Under the pieces are notes generated by a model that had not been told where the DNA came from, did not search any database, and worked only from the letters and a program-made list of their open reading frames with translations. This document shows, piece after piece, positions 15,489 to 23,033 of a stretch of 37,319 nt of DNA (the first letter of the stretch is position 1; every line of letters starts with the position of its first letter). Origin of the DNA: CAZHZT01 sp964537285. Lineage in GTDB: Bacteria > Bacteroidota > Bacteroidia > Chitinophagales > Saprospiraceae. Location: positions 1 through 37,319 of the forward strand of contig CAZHZT010000051.1 of the NCBI GenBank assembly GCA_964537285.1, read 5' to 3'. The position numbers were made by a program, and so were the translations under genes.

Positions 15489-17483
15489 TTAAGTGATTGT
15501 ATAACGGGTGTTTGGGATATTTTTAACAGGTATAACGACTTCAATAACGGTCCCTTTGTTCGTTGCTGACTGAATGCTCAGGGTTCCCCCACATTTTTCA
15601 GCTCTTTGTTTAATATTTTTTAATCCAATTCCCTGGGTGTACTTTTCAGGATTGAAGCCAATGCCGTCATCTTCTATTTTAAGCCGGAAGAAATCGCCTT
15701 TGGTTTTTACTTCCACCTTGCATTGAGTTGCTTTTGCATGTTCCATAACATTAAGAATGCCTTCTTCCACCATTTTACGGATATCCAGTCCGCAATCTTC
15801 AACGAATGCGGGAGGTAAATTATTGATCGTTTCCATGTTAAGGTGGATAACCTGCAGATCGGTGTTATTGGAGATCAGGTCGCAGAAAATCTTTATGGCA
15901 TCGATTAAGGTTACCGAGCCGCCAATGAGTTGATCCAGGCCTTCGATAAGGGCTTTGGCATGCCGTCCGATTTGGTCGCAGCGCTCAATTTCCTCCTCAA
16001 TAGCTTGGGTAACTGCTTCAGGGGAGTTCGTTTTCTCAGGATCTTTCAGAAAGTTTTCAAGAGACAAAGCATTTTTAATAAGTTCATTTTTGATATCATC
16101 ATGTAAAATGACCTTAAATCGTTGCTTTTCAATGGTTACGGCCCGTTCTCGCGCTTGCTCAATAGCATCCAGGATTTTTAAATTATTTTCTTCCCGGATG
16201 CGTTCCAGCTCCGCTTTATGTGCTTTTTGCCTGAACCGGTAAATAAGAAAGGCTAGTATAAGTATGGAAATAAGGAGCGCGATTAAAGCATAGGTAAGCC
16301 ACCAAAGCCGCAGCTTAGCACTTTTTTCGAGCTCTTTTCTTTCTTCAAGAGAAGACAGGATATAAATAATCCCTTTTTCTCTTTTGGGTTCAAGGTTTTG
16401 TTTAGGCAGAAGCGTATTGACGGAATCCAAAAGCGCGTGGTAATTATCGAGATTTCCCAGTTTGAGACTCACCGGGATAAGGCCATCGCGGAGTAAGGCG
16501 ATTTTAAGGTCGGGGTTGTTGCCAAGTAACGAAAGCGTAGAATCGGCTTTGAGGTAATAATTTAAGGCCGTTTCGGGTTGCTCCGCTTTTTGCTTGAGGT
16601 CGCCTAAGTGAAGATAGGCATAAAAAGTTTTTTCTACATAATCTTTTTCAAGGCTTTGCTGGAGATAGCTTTGGAATTTTTCTTCTGCCAGCCTGAAGGA
16701 ATCGAGGCAAAGATAGATTTGACCAAGTCGGTCTTCTATCATTAACTGACCGTTCAGGTCATTCAGTTCTATGAATTCTTTTCTAAGGTATTGAGCAATA
16801 TCCAATGCTTCCTGGCATTGATTTGCTATTAATTTAGATTTTACGATATTTGTCTGGGCATCAGCTAAATACTGCTTTTTAGGCGGGCTGTCATCAAGAG
16901 GTGTAAGCACATCAACGCTTGTTTGGTAGTAGGCATTTGCCATACTATCCATGCCAAGTTCCCTGAACGCATTGCCTGTGGAGTTGAGTGAAGCCGCGAA
17001 GCGTTCGGGGAGGTTTAATTTTTCCCAGATTTCCTGTGCATTAAGGCAATATTCAATGGATTGTTCATATTCGCCGGTTTTGAGTTTCAGAGAAGCCCAA
17101 TTGTGAAATACTTCTGCGACTTTATTTGGGTCGCCGTTTTTTTGGCGGAACTTTAAGGCTAGCTGAAAAAGAGAATCGGATCGCTGGTAATCTTGTTGAT
17201 CGGAGGCTTTATTCTTATAAAAGGTTGCGAGTTCTTTATAAATATTGCCCAACCCCTGAGTGTAATTCAATGCCTTAGCCATTGTCAAGGCGGAGTCGCT
17301 TAACACAGTTAACTGCTCAACCTCATCTGCTTCGCGTCTGACTTCAGAAAGCCGCGCAATCAGGGCATCAATTTCTTCTATCTTTTTGGGAGGCTGTTTA
17401 CAAGCAGAAAGCCCAAGAATCAAGAAAAATATTAAGCAGCTTGTCTTAATTAAACCGGGAATTTGCAGGGTTTGGAATTTCAT
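15489..17483 (-). CDS. TPR-repeat sensor histidine kinase (HisKA_3-type), lipoprotein-like N-terminus
   Basis: A 664-residue membrane sensor. The N-terminus ends in lipobox LSAC (Cys28), so the sensor part may be lipid-anchored outside the inner membrane. Residues about 50-370 are helical TPR-like repeats, a probable protein- or peptide-sensing surface. A transmembrane helix lies at about 393-416. A coiled coil leads to the dimerisation helix with phospho-acceptor H461 in FKVILHDDIKNEL, of the HisKA_3/NarX-LiaS type. The HATPase domain (about 565-655) has EGILNVMEHAKA (N box), DDGIGF and GIGLKNIKQRAE (G boxes). This architecture is common in Bacteroidota and pairs with LuxR-like regulators such as the next gene. 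Confidence 0.88.
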   Translation of the reverse strand: MKFQTLQIPGLIKTSCLIFFLILGLSACKQPPKKIEEIDALIARLSEVRREADEVEQLTVLSDSALTMAKALNYTQGLGNIYKELATFYKNKASDQQDYQRSDSLFQLALKFRQKNGDPNKVAEVFHNWASLKLKTGEYEQSIEYCLNAQEIWEKLNLPERFAASLNSTGNAFRELGMDSMANAYYQTSVDVLTPLDDSPPKKQYLADAQTNIVKSKLIANQCQEALDIAQYLRKEFIELNDLNGQLMIEDRLGQIYLCLDSFRLAEEKFQSYLQQSLEKDYVEKTFYAYLHLGDLKQKAEQPETALNYYLKADSTLSLLGNNPDLKIALLRDGLIPVSLKLGNLDNYHALLDSVNTLLPKQNLEPKREKGIIYILSSLEERKELEKSAKLRLWWLTYALIALLISILILAFLIYRFRQKAHKAELERIREENNLKILDAIEQARERAVTIEKQRFKVILHDDIKNELIKNALSLENFLKDPEKTNSPEAVTQAIEEEIERCDQIGRHAKALIEGLDQLIGGSVTLIDAIKIFCDLISNNTDLQVIHLNMETINNLPPAFVEDCGLDIRKMVEEGILNVMEHAKATQCKVEVKTKGDFFRLKIEDDGIGFNPEKYTQGIGLKNIKQRAEKCGGTLSIQSATNKGTVIEVVIPVKNIPNTRYTIT

Positions 17484-17530
17484 TTGGGCGATGATTCAGT
17501 TTGTATAAGAGCTATGATGTTTGTTAATCT

Positions 17531-17818
17531 CTATTCTTCACTTTTGGGGCTTTTTTCTGCTTGCTTTTTCGTTCCACGAGTAAGTGGATACTTCATATCA
17601 GAGCTTTTATTTTCTGATTTAGATCCATTACTTTTATTTTTATTCTTTTCAGCATCTGACTCTTTTTCATCGGGAGCGGGTAGAGAATCGTCAGATAATT
17701 CTACTAACCAGCAGAAACTGTTGAAACGGATAAATACGTTGGTATCCTTACTATCCCATGAATACATGGCAACGGGAGCCTCAGGTGATTGATTGTGAAA
17801 TAAGAATAAGTTATTCAT
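17531..17818 (-). CDS. Small hypothetical protein leading the two-component operon
   Basis: A 95-residue ORF. The first ~45 residues look like a small ordered domain (MYSWDSKDTNVFIRFNSFCWLVELSDD). The rest is low-complexity, rich in Ser, Lys, Glu and Asn, and probably disordered. No signal peptide or family is recognised. A Bacteroidota -7 box sits about 17 bases before its start, and the kinase gene begins 47 bases after its stop in the same direction, so it is likely the first gene of a three-gene operon. It may be a partner or target of the kinase, by position only. Confidence 0.5.
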   Translation of the reverse strand: MNNLFLFHNQSPEAPVAMYSWDSKDTNVFIRFNSFCWLVELSDDSLPAPDEKESDAEKNKNKSNGSKSENKSSDMKYPLTRGTKKQAEKSPKSEE

Positions 17819-17834
17819 TTGATTGCATTTTGTG

Positions 17835-17888
17835 CAAAAATAATGAATGAAGATAATAAAAGTTGGGGTAATTTTTAGGAATTCCTAG
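17835..17888 (-). promoter_or_regulatory. Promoter with upstream palindrome for the two-component operon
   Basis: The minus-strand -7 box TATTTTTG (17842-17835) is a perfect match, but no TTG is found at -33. The 14-base near-perfect palindrome TTAGGAATTCCTAG (17875-17888) is centred about 53 bases before the predicted start near 17829. A weak -33 plus a site at about -53 is the layout of an activator-dependent promoter, so autoregulation by the response regulator is possible. Confidence 0.5.
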
Positions 17889-17918
17889 GGGGAAGGTAGG
17901 GTTTTCTTATATAATTTA

Positions 17919-17967
17919 AGTTCTTTGGCAAATTGTGTAGAACTTCATGTTGTCACAATGATTTAAG
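17919..17967. repeat. Decayed half-copy of the hairpin MITE
   Basis: agttctttggcaaattgtg followed by tagaacttcatgttgtca matches one arm of the 111-bp MITE. The core and second arm are missing. It lies in the spacer upstream of the two-component operon. Confidence 0.5.
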
Positions 17968-17992
17968 TAGTTGCAGTAAATCAATGTTTTAG

Positions 17993-18148
17993 GACCGGCC
18001 TTATTCAATTTAGCTTTTTGGCAGGCTGGCAGCCGTTAAAAAATGAATACTGTTTGAGCCGACGTAAGGAGGCGAGTTTATTCATTTTAGGCTGTCCCGA
18101 ATCAAGTTCGGGACAAAAAGCGTTAAGAATTGAATATAGCCTTGATTT
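17993..18148. repeat. Interspersed Bacteroidota-type repeat
   Basis: The block has weak inverted ends (ggccttattcaatttag against aagaattgaatatagcc) and contains ctgtttgagccgacg, cgagtttattcattt and the hairpin gtcccgaatcaagttcgggac (about 18095-18115). Sequences of this kind recur as non-coding repeats in Bacteroidota genomes, from memory. No ORF is present. Confidence 0.5.
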
Positions 18149-18178
18149 TTTGCTACTTTTTCATTAAGGAAAAAGTAG
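18140..18178. repeat. ccttgattttttgctac repeat, copy 1
   Basis: ccttgattttttgctac followed by tttttcattaaggaaaaagta is a hairpin-forming stretch. It recurs inverted at the right edge of the window (37275-37319). Confidence 0.55.
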
Positions 18179-18222
18179 GTAGAAAATTGATTAACAGGTA
18201 TATATAAAGATTTTCTACAAAG

Positions 18223-18256
18223 CATGAGTCATCTCGAATTTTCGGGATAACTCATG
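18223..18256. terminator. catgagt-family hairpin 4
   Basis: catgagtcatctcgaa pairs with ttcgggataactcatg with G-T wobble pairs. It lies 2 bases beyond the stop codon of the leftward coiled-coil gene, so it is its terminator. Confidence 0.75.
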
Positions 18257-18257
18257 T

Positions 18258-18938
18258 TTACTTATAATTTGAAATCACCTTTTTAGCTTCTTTTAATTGA
18301 TTCCTTCGCGTTTGTAATTGCAATTCAGCATCTGTTAACTGAGAGCGATTCTCTTCGAGCTCTTGCTGCATATTAGTGATTTCTTCCCGGAGTTTTTCGA
18401 TATCTTTTTCATTGTTAGCTATCGATTTCTCCAAATCTTTAATGCTACCTTTCAAATCCGATTGTTTTTCTTCGGATACTTTTATTTGACCTTCGTAGTA
18501 AGAAGGAATATAGTTATTGGCGAAGCCGACTGCTATATCCATCATTGCGCTAAAATCATCTGGATAATTGCGATCGCTGATGTAAATATCATATCCTAAA
18601 GCTGCAAAGATCGTCATAGAGGTTTTGCCGGCATCAGAATTGTTTTCTATAATCTGGGCGTAAAAGTTTAAGTTCTTGTCAATCATCGGTTTGATGACTA
18701 CTTCCTCTGCATATAGTTCATCTTTATTTGTAAAGAGCCCCATACCTTTTAATTTAATGTCATAATTGTCTTTCAAGTAATCCTGAAAGGCTTTTTTCAC
18801 TTGTTTGACTGGAATATCCATAGTGAGCTTTATGCCAGGACGCTCCTGACCATCTCTTTGAAAAAGGCCCGTTTCTATCTTCAGAGCATAAAGTGGAAGA
18901 GTGCTTAGGAGGAAAATGAGGATTAAGATATTTTTCAT
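18258..18938 (-). CDS. Exported coiled-coil protein, unknown function
   Basis: A 226-residue protein with a signal peptide (residues 1-18, ending LYA). The middle (about 20-150) is a compact domain with conserved-looking GIKLTMDIPVKQVKKAFQDYL and SMTIFAALGYDIYISD. The last 70 residues are a heptad-patterned coiled coil (QSDLKGSIKDLEKSIANNEKD onward). No family name can be given; similar exported Bacteroidota proteins exist. MITE copy C sits only 12 bases upstream of its ATG and must have changed the promoter or leader. Confidence 0.65.
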   Translation of the reverse strand: MKNILILIFLLSTLPLYALKIETGLFQRDGQERPGIKLTMDIPVKQVKKAFQDYLKDNYDIKLKGMGLFTNKDELYAEEVVIKPMIDKNLNFYAQIIENNSDAGKTSMTIFAALGYDIYISDRNYPDDFSAMMDIAVGFANNYIPSYYEGQIKVSEEKQSDLKGSIKDLEKSIANNEKDIEKLREEITNMQQELEENRSQLTDAELQLQTRRNQLKEAKKVISNYK

Positions 18939-18950
18939 TATATAATTTTT

Positions 18951-19061
18951 AGTTCTTTGACATAAATTGTGGAAAATGGAACTTCAAAATGATAAGCCTT
19001 GAATGCCCTTTGGGCTGAAAGGCTTATCATTTTGAAGTTCCATACAATTTGTCAAAGAAAG
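18951..19061. mobile_element. 111-bp hairpin MITE, copy C, core inverted
   Basis: It has the same arms as copies A, B and D (agttctttgacataaattgtg outward). Its core reads gccttgaatgccctttgggc, the reverse complement of the core of the other copies. The right end is altered (caaagaaag), and the flanks are T-rich (aattttt and attttta) without an exact 8-mer duplication. Confidence 0.8.
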
Positions 19062-19071
19062 ATTTTTAACT

Positions 19072-19407
19072 TTATTCCGGTAGAACGCAGGCACATTCTG
19101 CCTTTACAAACAGTGCTTCTAAATCCCTTTTCATCGATTGCCAAGATTCCTCTTTCGCATTTTGAAGAGTATCTCGAAAAAATTTCAGTTTTGTACGGTA
19201 CAACTTAAGCTTATTCATTTTTTCTACGTACAATGAAATATTCTCATCCGAATGACGCATGTAGACCGAAAGTTCAGCAATTCTATTATTCAAGCGATCA
19301 TATAAACTGTCAATTTCCAGAATAGAACTTTTCATTGATCCAAGTTCTCTGTAAGTTTCTCTATACGTTTTGTTTGGAATAAAATCCCTTTTTTCTATTT
19401 CTTTCAT
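19072..19407 (-). CDS. Small helical hypothetical protein
   Basis: A 111-residue protein, almost entirely helical by composition (SMKSSILEIDSLYDRLNNRI, then NISLYVEKMNKLKLYRTKLKF), with no signal peptide. It ends with a CAC motif (AECACVLPE). The pattern resembles small coiled-coil or four-helix proteins, but no family is recognised. It is divergent from the DUF2383 gene, sharing a 148-base intergenic region. The MITE follows 10 bases beyond its stop. Confidence 0.55.
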   Translation of the reverse strand: MKEIEKRDFIPNKTYRETYRELGSMKSSILEIDSLYDRLNNRIAELSVYMRHSDENISLYVEKMNKLKLYRTKLKFFRDTLQNAKEESWQSMKRDLEALFVKAECACVLPE

Positions 19408-19443
19408 CTTTAAAAATTTATTCTAAAACCCTTAATATATCTA

Positions 19444-19451
19444 TATGTTTG
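19444..19451 (+). promoter_or_regulatory. Possible -7 box for the DUF2383 gene
   Basis: TATGTTTG matches TAnnTTTG exactly, about 105 bases before the ATG at 19556. No clear TTG is present at -33, so support is moderate. Confidence 0.35.
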
Positions 19452-19555
19452 GTGGAAATTGGAGATGGGAAAAGACAATGCCTTACGGGGGTGAACCGAA
19501 TATCTGCAGCAATGCCTCGTTGTAGAGAAGAATTTAAAACAAAAAAAACTATTTT

Positions 19556-20077
19556 ATGACCACATTGAAAGAAGCTGCCGTTGTTGACCAAGCTATAATT
19601 TCACTATTAGACGATTTAATGACAAAAGACCGGGATGCTACTGAAGGATATAAGAAAGCATCTGCTAATGTAAGTGAAATTAAGATGAAAGAAATGTTTA
19701 TCCGTTTTGCAAAGCAAAGAGAAAGCTTTGTAGATGATTTGAAGAACGAGATTGAACAATTGGGAGGAACTTATTCTGATAAGAGTAGTACATTATCTAC
19801 CATGCATCGTATATGGATTGACATTATGGGAACTTTTACCGGAAAAGACATCAATTCCATTTTAAAAGAGTCCCTGAGAGGAGAAGAAGCTTCTTTAAAA
19901 GATTATGATGAAGCGCTGGAAAACAAATTTATCCCGGATTCTTCCAGAGCCGTAATTACAAGGAATAGAGATAAGGTGAAGAAGGCTGTAGATGAGCTGA
20001 AAAAGTATATCGATAATGATGGAAATGATGAAAGTACCATCAGGACATCATTAGCACCTGATACAATGACTAAGTAA
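19556..20077 (+). CDS. DUF2383 / PA2169-family ferritin-like protein
   Basis: A 173-residue four-helix protein. The N-terminal helix pairs match the DUF2383 (PA2169) pattern: LDDLMTKDRDATEGYKKASA, then MFIRFAKQRESFVDDLKNEI with LGGTYSDKSSTLSTMHRIW. A second half, LKESLRGEEASLKDYDEAL, carries regularly placed Glu residues, as in ferritin-like proteins. Family members are cytoplasmic and often stress-associated; metal binding is not proven. A 25-residue tail (NDGNDESTIRT...) is probably disordered. It is convergent with the anti-sigma-like gene, with 86 bases between, and has its own promoter region. Confidence 0.75.
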   Translation: MTTLKEAAVVDQAIISLLDDLMTKDRDATEGYKKASANVSEIKMKEMFIRFAKQRESFVDDLKNEIEQLGGTYSDKSSTLSTMHRIWIDIMGTFTGKDINSILKESLRGEEASLKDYDEALENKFIPDSSRAVITRNRDKVKKAVDELKKYIDNDGNDESTIRTSLAPDTMTK

Positions 20078-20163
20078 TCCAAGTTGCGGCTTACTTCAAA
20101 AAAAAATTATTTATCGCTTGCTGATTATGAACTACTTGCCACGAGTCAAACAGCTATAATTTG

Positions 20164-20769
20164 TTACTTCTGCCCCGCTTCAACTAACAGACCCAGCCAA
20201 TTTTTATCTTTATTTGAAGCCTGTACACTTGATTTTGATTGATTGACTTTCAGTTTTGCAACTTCATAACCAGTAACAGGCAACATTCCATCAAACGGCT
20301 CTTCTGAATGATTGGCATGAACAGCTTCTTTTTTTTGATCATCAAGAGTCGTTTCTGCGAAATGCTCATTTTGCTCCAAAGGTGTTTTTGGGGATGCCGG
20401 AATATAAATAGTATCCCGAACGTACTCCACAACCACTTCCGGCCGCTTTGTTTCCTTCAAAGGTATGAACCAGCTGAAAAGCAATAGGCTTACTACTAAG
20501 GCTGCAGTTGCTTGCCATAAGGGTATTGGCCGTTGCCAAAGCGGTACCAGCGCAGTTTTTCGGGATGAACGAAATTGATCCAGAACCTTATTTTTTATGG
20601 CTGGGTTTAAGCTGGGGCTGACCTTGTTTAAATACTTTTTCACCCTTTGCTCCGTTGAGCGGATATGCCGGTATTCTTGTTCCGACATATGTTGCAACAC
20701 CCATTCCCGTTCTTCCGAACTTAAAGTCTGAAAATCCTTGTTAAGTAATAAGTGTTCTAATTTATTCAT
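20164..20769 (-). CDS. Membrane anti-sigma-factor-like protein
   Basis: A 201-residue protein. Residues 1-60 are a helical cytoplasmic part (EHLLLNKDFQTLSSEEREWV...) of the kind that binds ECF sigma factors. One transmembrane helix lies at about 84-104 (PLWQATAALVVSLLLFSWFI). Residues 105-201 would be periplasmic and look disordered. No zinc HxxxCxxC anti-sigma motif is seen. It follows the ECF sigma gene in the same direction, separated by a 197-base spacer that contains a large palindrome. The role as anti-sigma is inferred from position and topology. Confidence 0.65.
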   Translation of the reverse strand: MNKLEHLLLNKDFQTLSSEEREWVLQHMSEQEYRHIRSTEQRVKKYLNKVSPSLNPAIKNKVLDQFRSSRKTALVPLWQRPIPLWQATAALVVSLLLFSWFIPLKETKRPEVVVEYVRDTIYIPASPKTPLEQNEHFAETTLDDQKKEAVHANHSEEPFDGMLPVTGYEVAKLKVNQSKSSVQASNKDKNWLGLLVEAGQK

Positions 20770-20795
20770 TTTTTACTTTCCGTTAAAGATTAATT

Positions 20796-20963
20796 GTCGG
20801 AAGAGGCTGCCCGAAAGAGGCTGTATAACAAGTAATTCGTTTGGCTCAGGAGGAGTATTTTCTATTGAGAGGCGTTCTTTTTTTAAATTTTTTACTAAAA
20901 AATTTAAAAAAAGAACGCCTCTCAAAAAAGAAAATTTCCCTCTTTGGGGCAGCCTCTTCCGAC
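20796..20963. repeat. Nested 168-bp inverted repeat between sigma and anti-sigma genes
   Basis: The outer arms gtcggaagaggctgccc.aaagag (20796-20819 and 20940-20963) match at 23 of 24 bases. An inner perfect hairpin spans 20867-20923, with gagaggcgttcttttttt on one side and a tttttact loop region. No stable coding frame is present. It starts 3 bases after the sigma stop and could attenuate transcription into the anti-sigma gene or be an inserted MITE. Confidence 0.7.
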
Positions 20964-20966
20964 TCA

Positions 20967-21536
20967 CTAAATTCTATGTTCCTTTTTTAGTTTTTCAGCT
21001 AACTTTTTTATTCCATAAAACAACCTCGATTTTACGGTTCCCTTTGGGCATTCCAGTACTTCGCCAATTTCTTCAATGCTCAGGCCTTGTTGGTAGTGAA
21101 GCACGATGCAGTCTCTCTGTGCCGGGCTGAGTTCTGAAATCGACTTGTCAAGTATTTGCTTTTCCAACCTATTTTCAAAAAACGCTTTTTCTTCCTGTAG
21201 TAATGATGCATTTTCAGTTAGAGACTCTGTAGCTATTTGTCTGCCTCGCTTCCGGTATTCATTTTTACATAAGTTATAAGCGATGCTGTAAGCCCATGTT
21301 TTGAACGGCCTGGAAGTATCAAAGCGATGCGCCTGTTCAAATATTCGACAGAAAAGCTCCTGGACGAAATCTTCGGCCAGGGGCTTTTCCTGATAAAGCA
21401 TTTTGTAGAAAAACTGGTAAAAAGCCTGAGCGTAGCGATCGTAAAGCATCGCAAATGCACGCTCCTGGCCCTTTGCTATTTCTTCCACAAGCTGCTCATC
21501 AGAAAAAAGGTGATATTTTTGCTTAAAAAACTTCAA
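20967..21536 (-). CDS. ECF-type sigma-70 factor
   Basis: A 189-residue extracytoplasmic-function sigma factor. Region 2 is clear: DEQLVEEIAKGQERAFAMLYDRY, AEDFVQELFCRIFEQ and the -10-binding FKTWAYSIAYNLCKNEYRKR. Region 4 is LSPAQRDCIVLHYQQGLSIEEIGEVLECPKGTVKSRLFYGIKKL, a helix-turn-helix for the -35 element. There is no ATG before the conserved part, so TTG at 21534-21536 is the likely start, only 2 bases after the stop of the upstream gene. That arrangement implies translational coupling with the secreted protein gene. It probably directs its own regulon and is held by the next, membrane-bound product. Confidence 0.88.
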   Translation of the reverse strand: MKFFKQKYHLFSDEQLVEEIAKGQERAFAMLYDRYAQAFYQFFYKMLYQEKPLAEDFVQELFCRIFEQAHRFDTSRPFKTWAYSIAYNLCKNEYRKRGRQIATESLTENASLLQEEKAFFENRLEKQILDKSISELSPAQRDCIVLHYQQGLSIEEIGEVLECPKGTVKSRLFYGIKKLAEKLKKEHRI

Positions 21537-21538
21537 CT

Positions 21539-22684
21539 TTAGTCAATTTCAGCTAAATACGATTTTACCTGGGTTAACATATTGGCCCGTTCTCCGATTT
21601 TTAAGCCTAATTCCCTGAGTTCATCGGCTTTATGAGGAGCTCCGCTTTTGTGATAATGTCCGATAAGCTTTAGGATAGCAGGCATGTAGTTCATCATCAT
21701 ATAATATTTCATATCTCTAAAGCCTTCTTTTTTTAGGCTATAGGGTAATTGAAGATTGTCTTTTCGAAATTGATTTTCCCAATTGTTTTTTAAGATCGCT
21801 AAATTATCGATAGGTGTTTCGCTGTAGCGTAAGGCTAAACCGACCAGATGTAGCTCCGATTCAAATTTTTCATGCATGGATGGGCGGACAGAAACGGCCA
21901 CATCAACCGTTTGCCGGGCATTCTTGAGTATATGTTCCAGGCATGAGGCATGGAGGTTTTGAGTATTTAGGTCTTTATTATTCAGCGCAGGAATGCCCAT
22001 TTGCCTGAACAAGCGATTCCGATAGGCTTCCCAGCCCGTTACCAGGTGAATATTCATAACCGTAACATCTTTGCGAATATTTAGGCCATATTGCAAAAGC
22101 CATATAGGATAAGTGTCACTATCCCCATAGGTTATGAGAATGCCATTTTCTTCTACACCGATGAGCAAATTGTAATTCCAATCGAGCACAAGAGGTTCAA
22201 AGTCGCCGCTTTCCAGCCATTTTTTAGCAAAAAAAGCCAATTGCTTTTCATCGCCCAATTTCTGATAATAGGTTAAAAAATCCTTGTAAGTGATGCTTCT
22301 GGACGGATTGATTTCGTAAGCTTTTTTGAGGGCATCCCAATTGTGTTCATTGCTGGTGCTATGCCAGAAAGTAGCAAAATGATATTCAAATGAATTCGGA
22401 ACCACTTTGCCCATATCCTCCAGTAACTTTGTCATATCATGCGGATTGTCACCTCCTGAGATTCTTATATTTCGGGCAGCTTTAAAGAAATTATACCAGG
22501 TGTCCGGATTGTCGGGCTGCTTCTCGGTTTCTTTTTTCCAAAGCTCAGCCTGGCTTTCGTAATAATTGGTCGGAAACATGGCCTTAGTGATGGAGAAAAT
22601 GGGCTCAGGTTCAGTGGTAGATTGAGCTGAAAGCATGCCGTAAAAAGACAAAATGGTGAAAAATAATAGGAAAAAAGTTTTCAT
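21539..22684 (-). CDS. Secreted DUF2723-tail-like protein
   Basis: A 381-residue exported protein with signal peptide (residues 1-20, ending MLSAQ). The body is TPR-like helical in the N-terminal half (SQAELWKKETEKQPDNPDTW). TYGDSDTYPIWLLQ followed by NIRKDVTVMNIHL closely resembles the soluble C-terminal part of DUF2723 (PMT-like) membrane proteins of Bacteroidota, where GDNDTFPLW is common. Here the membrane part is absent. It is the first gene of a three-gene operon with the sigma and anti-sigma genes, which suggests a sensing or output role linked to that sigma factor. That link is inference. Confidence 0.65.
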   Translation of the reverse strand: MKTFFLLFFTILSFYGMLSAQSTTEPEPIFSITKAMFPTNYYESQAELWKKETEKQPDNPDTWYNFFKAARNIRISGGDNPHDMTKLLEDMGKVVPNSFEYHFATFWHSTSNEHNWDALKKAYEINPSRSITYKDFLTYYQKLGDEKQLAFFAKKWLESGDFEPLVLDWNYNLLIGVEENGILITYGDSDTYPIWLLQYGLNIRKDVTVMNIHLVTGWEAYRNRLFRQMGIPALNNKDLNTQNLHASCLEHILKNARQTVDVAVSVRPSMHEKFESELHLVGLALRYSETPIDNLAILKNNWENQFRKDNLQLPYSLKKEGFRDMKYYMMMNYMPAILKLIGHYHKSGAPHKADELRELGLKIGERANMLTQVKSYLAEID

Positions 22685-22928
22685 AGCTTTAATTTTTTAT
22701 TGGGGCATACACCATTTTCTATGGCAGGTTCAAAAAAAATTGGCTTCCGTTAGAAATTCTTTTTATATTTACGGCAAATTAATGTTCATCCATCCCATCC
22801 ACCGTTATTTTAATAGCCATAAAAGGCTGTCAAATGTCAAAATAAGCATAAATTTGTAACTGTTTTCTAAAAACAGCGAACTTTAATGACTTTTTTAAGT
22901 GTCAATATTAAAATCTTTATCTCATGAA

Positions 22929-23033
22929 AAACATTTGGTAGTGGGTAAAACCGGTTGATGAGAAGTGTTAACCTTAAGTTGTAAAGCTTGTTAGATAAAT
23001 CCATCAACGGATTCTACCCACTACCAAACATTT
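22929..23033. mobile_element. 89-bp inverted-repeat element inserted in a gene, 8-bp target duplication
   Basis: The element spans 22937-23025. Its ends are ggtagtgggtaaaaccggtt and the complementary tctacccactacc, and 21 of the first 24 bases match. Identical 8-mers aaacattt lie at 22929-22936 and 23026-23033. Removing the element plus one 8-mer (97 bases) joins ATG-AAA-AAC-ATT to TTT-ACA-ATT in frame with the downstream gene. It therefore interrupts the signal-peptide codons of the IPTL-CTERM gene. Confidence 0.88.
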
